Source: Bacteroidota bacterium
GTDB taxonomy: Bacteria; Bacteroidota; Bacteroidia; Bacteroidales; Prolixibacteraceae
Length of the DNA stretch: 7,254 bases
NCBI GenBank assembly: GCA_023393265.1
Contig: JAEWME010000294.1
Coordinates: 1-7,254, forward strand
Direction: 5' to 3'
In this document: positions 6,380 through 7,254 of the stretch, one piece after another
Position numbering within the stretch: the stretch's first letter is position 1
Layout: each line of letters opens with the position of its first letter
Position numbers and translations under genes: made by a program
Notes under the pieces: model-generated
The model's database searches: none
The model's input: the letters and a program-made list of their open reading frames with translations, nothing else
What the model was told of the DNA's origin: nothing

Positions 6380-7254
6380 ATGAAATTGACAAATTTTCAT
6401 CTCTTTATCGCCATGTTTTTCTTTCTGACATTGTCGGTTAGGAGTAATGGAGAAGATAAGGTTTTGTCACTATCAAATCCAAAGCTTGAAGAACTTACTG
6501 CCAGTGCTTCAAAAATGGTAAGAATCCCTACCAATCATGATACTGTTGTTGCAATGCTTAACACGGCAATCAGAATTGCTGAACAAGAAAACAATCAGCA
6601 CGAAAAAATCAATATTCTCAACTTGCGTGGCCTGAATGAATATTATTCAGGAAATTATGAAGGAGCGGTGGATTATTATTATCGCGTACTGGAGATTGCT
6701 CAGCAAAATAGCGATTCAATATTTATAGCCAAAGGAAATCATAATTTGGGGATGGTTTATGATGAGTTGGAAGACTTTGGTGAAGCGATACAGTATTTCG
6801 AGAAGTCGATGGGAATTAGTGAATTGTTGAAGGATTCGGCTCAAATGGCCAAAACTTACCAGAATATTGCTATATGCTTTCAGAATAAAAAAGAAATTGA
6901 AGAAGCACGGCGCTTTATTGCAAAAGCTCACAAAATTGCTTTGTCTATGAAGGATACGGTTTTGACCATCGATTTGATCAATAACCTGGGAACTATTGAT
7001 TACGACGAAGGAAAACTGGATGAAAGCCTTAATAATTACCTCAAAGCGCTGGATTTATATTGGAAACGAAATGATAAGCGCGGGATAGCCTACGCTTACA
7101 ATAATATTGGTTTGGTTTGGCTCGATAAAAAGGAATATTCGAAATCGCTTGATTATTTCAAGAAATCGCTCGATATAGCGAATAGGCTGAAAATGTATGA
7201 TTTAACCGCCGATATTTATAGTAATCTGACGATTTATTATAAAGAGCTCAAAAA
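6380..7254 (+). CDS. Secreted TPR-repeat protein, probable sensory part of a signalling protein (3' end outside window)
   Basis: The frame runs from ATG at 6380 to the window edge without a stop, giving 291 residues of a longer protein. Residues 1-24 (MKLTNFHLFIAMFFFLTLSV...) form a signal peptide or anchor: a basic start, a hydrophobic core, then polar RSNGEDK. From about residue 79 the sequence is tetratricopeptide repeats of exactly 40 residues. The aligned positions are L82, N122, N162, N202, N242 and N282, mostly in the contexts HNLG, QNIA, NNLG and NNIG. Each unit ends in a helix like Y-x-x-A-L-x-h-x (YFEKSMGI, NYLKALDL, YFKKSLDI). In Bacteroidota, N-terminal TPR arrays of this kind with a signal peptide often precede a membrane helix and a histidine kinase or LuxR-type DNA-binding domain. 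That remainder is not visible here, so the output domain is unknown. No SD is present. The gene is divergent from rocD. Confidence 0.85.
   Translation, partial: MKLTNFHLFIAMFFFLTLSVRSNGEDKVLSLSNPKLEELTASASKMVRIPTNHDTVVAMLNTAIRIAEQENNQHEKINILNLRGLNEYYSGNYEGAVDYYYRVLEIAQQNSDSIFIAKGNHNLGMVYDELEDFGEAIQYFEKSMGISELLKDSAQMAKTYQNIAICFQNKKEIEEARRFIAKAHKIALSMKDTVLTIDLINNLGTIDYDEGKLDESLNNYLKALDLYWKRNDKRGIAYAYNNIGLVWLDKKEYSKSLDYFKKSLDIANRLKMYDLTADIYSNLTIYYKELK

Noticed and set aside
6716..6931. A 71-codon minus-strand open frame
   Set aside because: It lies antisense within the TPR gene, where the 40-residue repeats on the plus strand show the true coding frame.

Overview
The window looks like chromosomal DNA from a member of the Bacteroidota, most plausibly the Bacteroidales/Marinilabiliales side. 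The reasons are two copies of the phylum's -7 promoter element (TAnnTTTG) in the one divergent intergenic region, start codons without Shine-Dalgarno sequences, and the protein types present: a very large AsmA-like envelope protein, a lone ornithine aminotransferase and a secreted TPR-repeat protein. The placement below phylum level is a guess.

Layout. Bases 2-415 (+) hold the 3' end of a gene for a probable outer-membrane or beta-rich envelope protein, cut by the left edge. It converges with a 1435-codon gene on the minus strand (432-4739), with only 16 bp between the stop codons. That gene encodes an inner-membrane-anchored, almost entirely beta-stranded protein of the AsmA/TamB-like class. 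A 202-bp intergenic stretch follows, carrying a clear rho-independent terminator (4865-4903) for the next gene. That gene is a complete ornithine aminotransferase (rocD, 4942-6165, minus) with every expected active-site residue. A 214-bp divergent region (6166-6379) holds two TATATTTG elements, a 10-bp palindrome and an 8-bp inverted repeat. The window ends inside a plus-strand gene (6380 to the edge) for a signal-peptide-bearing TPR protein with 40-residue repeats.

The genes do not form one operon. The terminator separates rocD from the AsmA-like gene, rocD is divergent from the TPR gene, and the AsmA-like gene is convergent with the left-hand gene. rocD links ornithine to glutamate and glutamate semialdehyde/proline. 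The AsmA-like protein probably works in envelope lipid or outer-membrane homeostasis. The TPR protein is probably the sensory half of a larger signalling protein.

The most interesting observation is that the AsmA-like protein is built from about seven diverged modules of roughly 163-187 residues. Each repeats the same three strand signatures, an architecture expected of a long lipid-conducting groove. I saw no mobile element, CRISPR array, tRNA or rRNA, and nothing that stands out as a wholly new system.
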